DNA of 6,442 nucleotides. Origin: Proteobacteria bacterium SG_bin5. Lineage in GTDB: Bacteria > Pseudomonadota > Alphaproteobacteria > Sphingomonadales > Sphingomonadaceae. Under the pieces are notes generated by a model. The model worked only from the letters and a program-made list of their open reading frames with translations. It did no database searches and had not been told where the DNA came from. Below are positions 5,934-6,442 of the stretch, one piece after another. Position numbers and translations under genes: made by a program. The stretch is from assembly GCA_002083475.1 (NCBI GenBank), contig LWDI01000022.1, positions 1 to 6,442 on the forward strand. The letters run 5' to 3'. Position 1 is the stretch's first letter. The number at the start of each line of letters is the position of its first letter.

Positions 5934-6146
5934 AGCGGGGAAAGCATCAGATCGCAACGCACCGCGTCGCTCGCCGCGCGGCAAACCGCCCGGCAGCGGG
6001 CTGACATGCAACGCTCGGAGCACAAAAAGCGAGCCGGCGAGGCGCGGGGGCAAGCGCGGCGCTGGGGGGTGAGCGGGGGCGTAGCATGTCATATTGTTAC
6101 GCGGCACTAACGATTTGTTGCGTCAGCGTGTAATCTAACAACACTG
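5934..6146. other. GC-rich stretch without a convincing gene
   Basis: No reading frame here shows recognisable domains or a good ribosome site. A minus-strand frame of 120 codons crosses it (plus 6107 to 5745) but is arginine- and proline-rich, as expected for a chance frame in GC-rich DNA, and runs through the CATAA cluster. The only notable element is AACGATTTGTTGC at 6109-6121, an exact 13-bp copy of 4469-4481 from the dabB/regulator intergenic region. Confidence 0.5.
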
Positions 6147-6179
6147 GGCGCGGCTCGGCTTGATCGGCGGAGCCGCGCC
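6147..6179 (-). terminator. Strong GC hairpin after the methyltransferase remnant, possible terminator
   Basis: GGCGCGGCTC (6147-6156) and GAGCCGCGCC (6170-6179) form a perfect 10-bp stem with a 13-base loop, starting five bases beyond the stop of the minus-strand methyltransferase fragment. The bases after the stem on the minus strand (CAGTGTTGTTAG) are only mildly T-rich, so it is not a textbook intrinsic terminator, but position and stability suit transcript termination or 3'-end protection. Confidence 0.55.
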
Positions 6180-6184
6180 GGGGA

Positions 6185-6409
6185 TCAGGGCAGCTCGAAG
6201 GTGCTGATCAGCAGCTCGGCGGAGCGTTTGCCGTTGTCGTTGCCCGCAATCGTGTAGGTCGTCTCTACCTCGCGCAGATGGAAGCTGGCGAACACCTCGC
6301 GCACCGCCGGCACGTCGTTAAGAGAGACGATCGCCCGCCCCCTGATCCGCGCGAGCTGGGCCGCGAGCCGTTCGAAGTCGGCGCGTTCGAACACGTCGGC
6401 GCCATAATC
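6185..6409 (-). pseudogene. C-terminal remnant of a D12-class N6-adenine DNA methyltransferase
   Basis: About 74 codons remain, beginning DYGADVFERADFERLAAQLA and continuing through RGRAIVSLNDVPAVREVF and VETTYTIAG to ELLISTFELP and the stop at 6185. The block GR.I.SLND.P.VR..F followed by ETTY and ELLIS is typical of the C-terminal end of Dam-like D12 methyltransferases, which methylate adenine N6 in DNA. The N-terminal SAM-binding FxGxG and catalytic DPPY motifs are missing: upstream of DYG the homology stops and a TGA lies in frame at 6421-6419. A GTG at 6394 could start a 69-residue peptide, but with no active site it could not be a methyltransferase. The break coincides with sequence resembling an insertion-element end. 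Such solitary methyltransferases are common in prophages and other mobile DNA. A sequence error is less likely than true truncation because the upstream residues also fail to match. Confidence 0.72.
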
Positions 6410-6442
6410 GGTAGTGTCTCAGTTTGAATTTTCGGCGTTGCG
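6410..6442. mobile_element. Possible insertion-element end (partial)
   Basis: At the point where methyltransferase homology stops, the plus strand reads GGTAGTGTCTCAGTTTGA and continues to the window edge. The abrupt switch, the in-frame stop and a sequence that looks like a terminal inverted repeat suggest the edge of an insertion sequence extending to the right. I cannot name its family, and neither the partner repeat nor a transposase is in view. Confidence 0.4.

Noticed and set aside
5745..6107. 120-codon minus-strand open frame
   Set aside because: No domain resemblance, Arg/Pro-rich first half, no good ribosome site, and it crosses the CATAA cluster and a terminator-like hairpin. A real but unknown gene cannot be fully excluded.

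Overview
The window reads as chromosomal DNA from a high-GC alphaproteobacterium. Codon use is strongly biased to G/C in the third position and the protein flavour suggests a sphingomonad-type organism; that placement is an inference from composition and style, not from a marker gene.

Positions 1 to 4418 hold one leftward (minus-strand) operon. Its order is dabB (membrane proton-channel-like subunit), dabA (DUF2309, zinc carbonic-anhydrase-like subunit), a small PII-like signalling protein, and the start of a DUF6671-type gene that runs off the left edge. Spacings are about 20 bp, about 12 bp and a 41-bp overlap, so the four are very probably co-transcribed and partly translationally coupled. 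DabA and DabB together form the DAB/DAC dissolved-inorganic-carbon accumulation complex, which is thought to couple cation influx to one-way hydration of CO2 to bicarbonate in the cytoplasm. The PII-like protein is a natural candidate for sensing adenylate or bicarbonate status and tuning the complex.

A divergent LysR-type regulator gene (4513 to 5376, plus strand) shares a 94-bp intergenic region with dabB. That region is AT-richer than the genes and holds two perfect 6-bp inverted repeats, as expected for LysR operator sites controlling both directions.

Positions 5377 to 6184 contain no convincing protein gene. They hold a strong minus-strand intrinsic terminator (5430 to 5459) that probably ends a small structured RNA. 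To its right is a very AT-rich island (5621 to about 5870) carrying nine copies of CATAA on the two strands, several within a longer GG(N)CATAAY pattern. A GC-rich noncoding stretch follows, and then a 10-bp-stem hairpin at 6147 to 6179.

The right end (6185 to 6409, minus) is the C-terminal piece of a D12-class N6-adenine DNA methyltransferase. Its upstream part is cut off by sequence (from about 6410) that looks like the end of an insertion element, with an in-frame stop. This end therefore looks like accessory DNA, in contrast to the intact carbon-uptake operon on the left.
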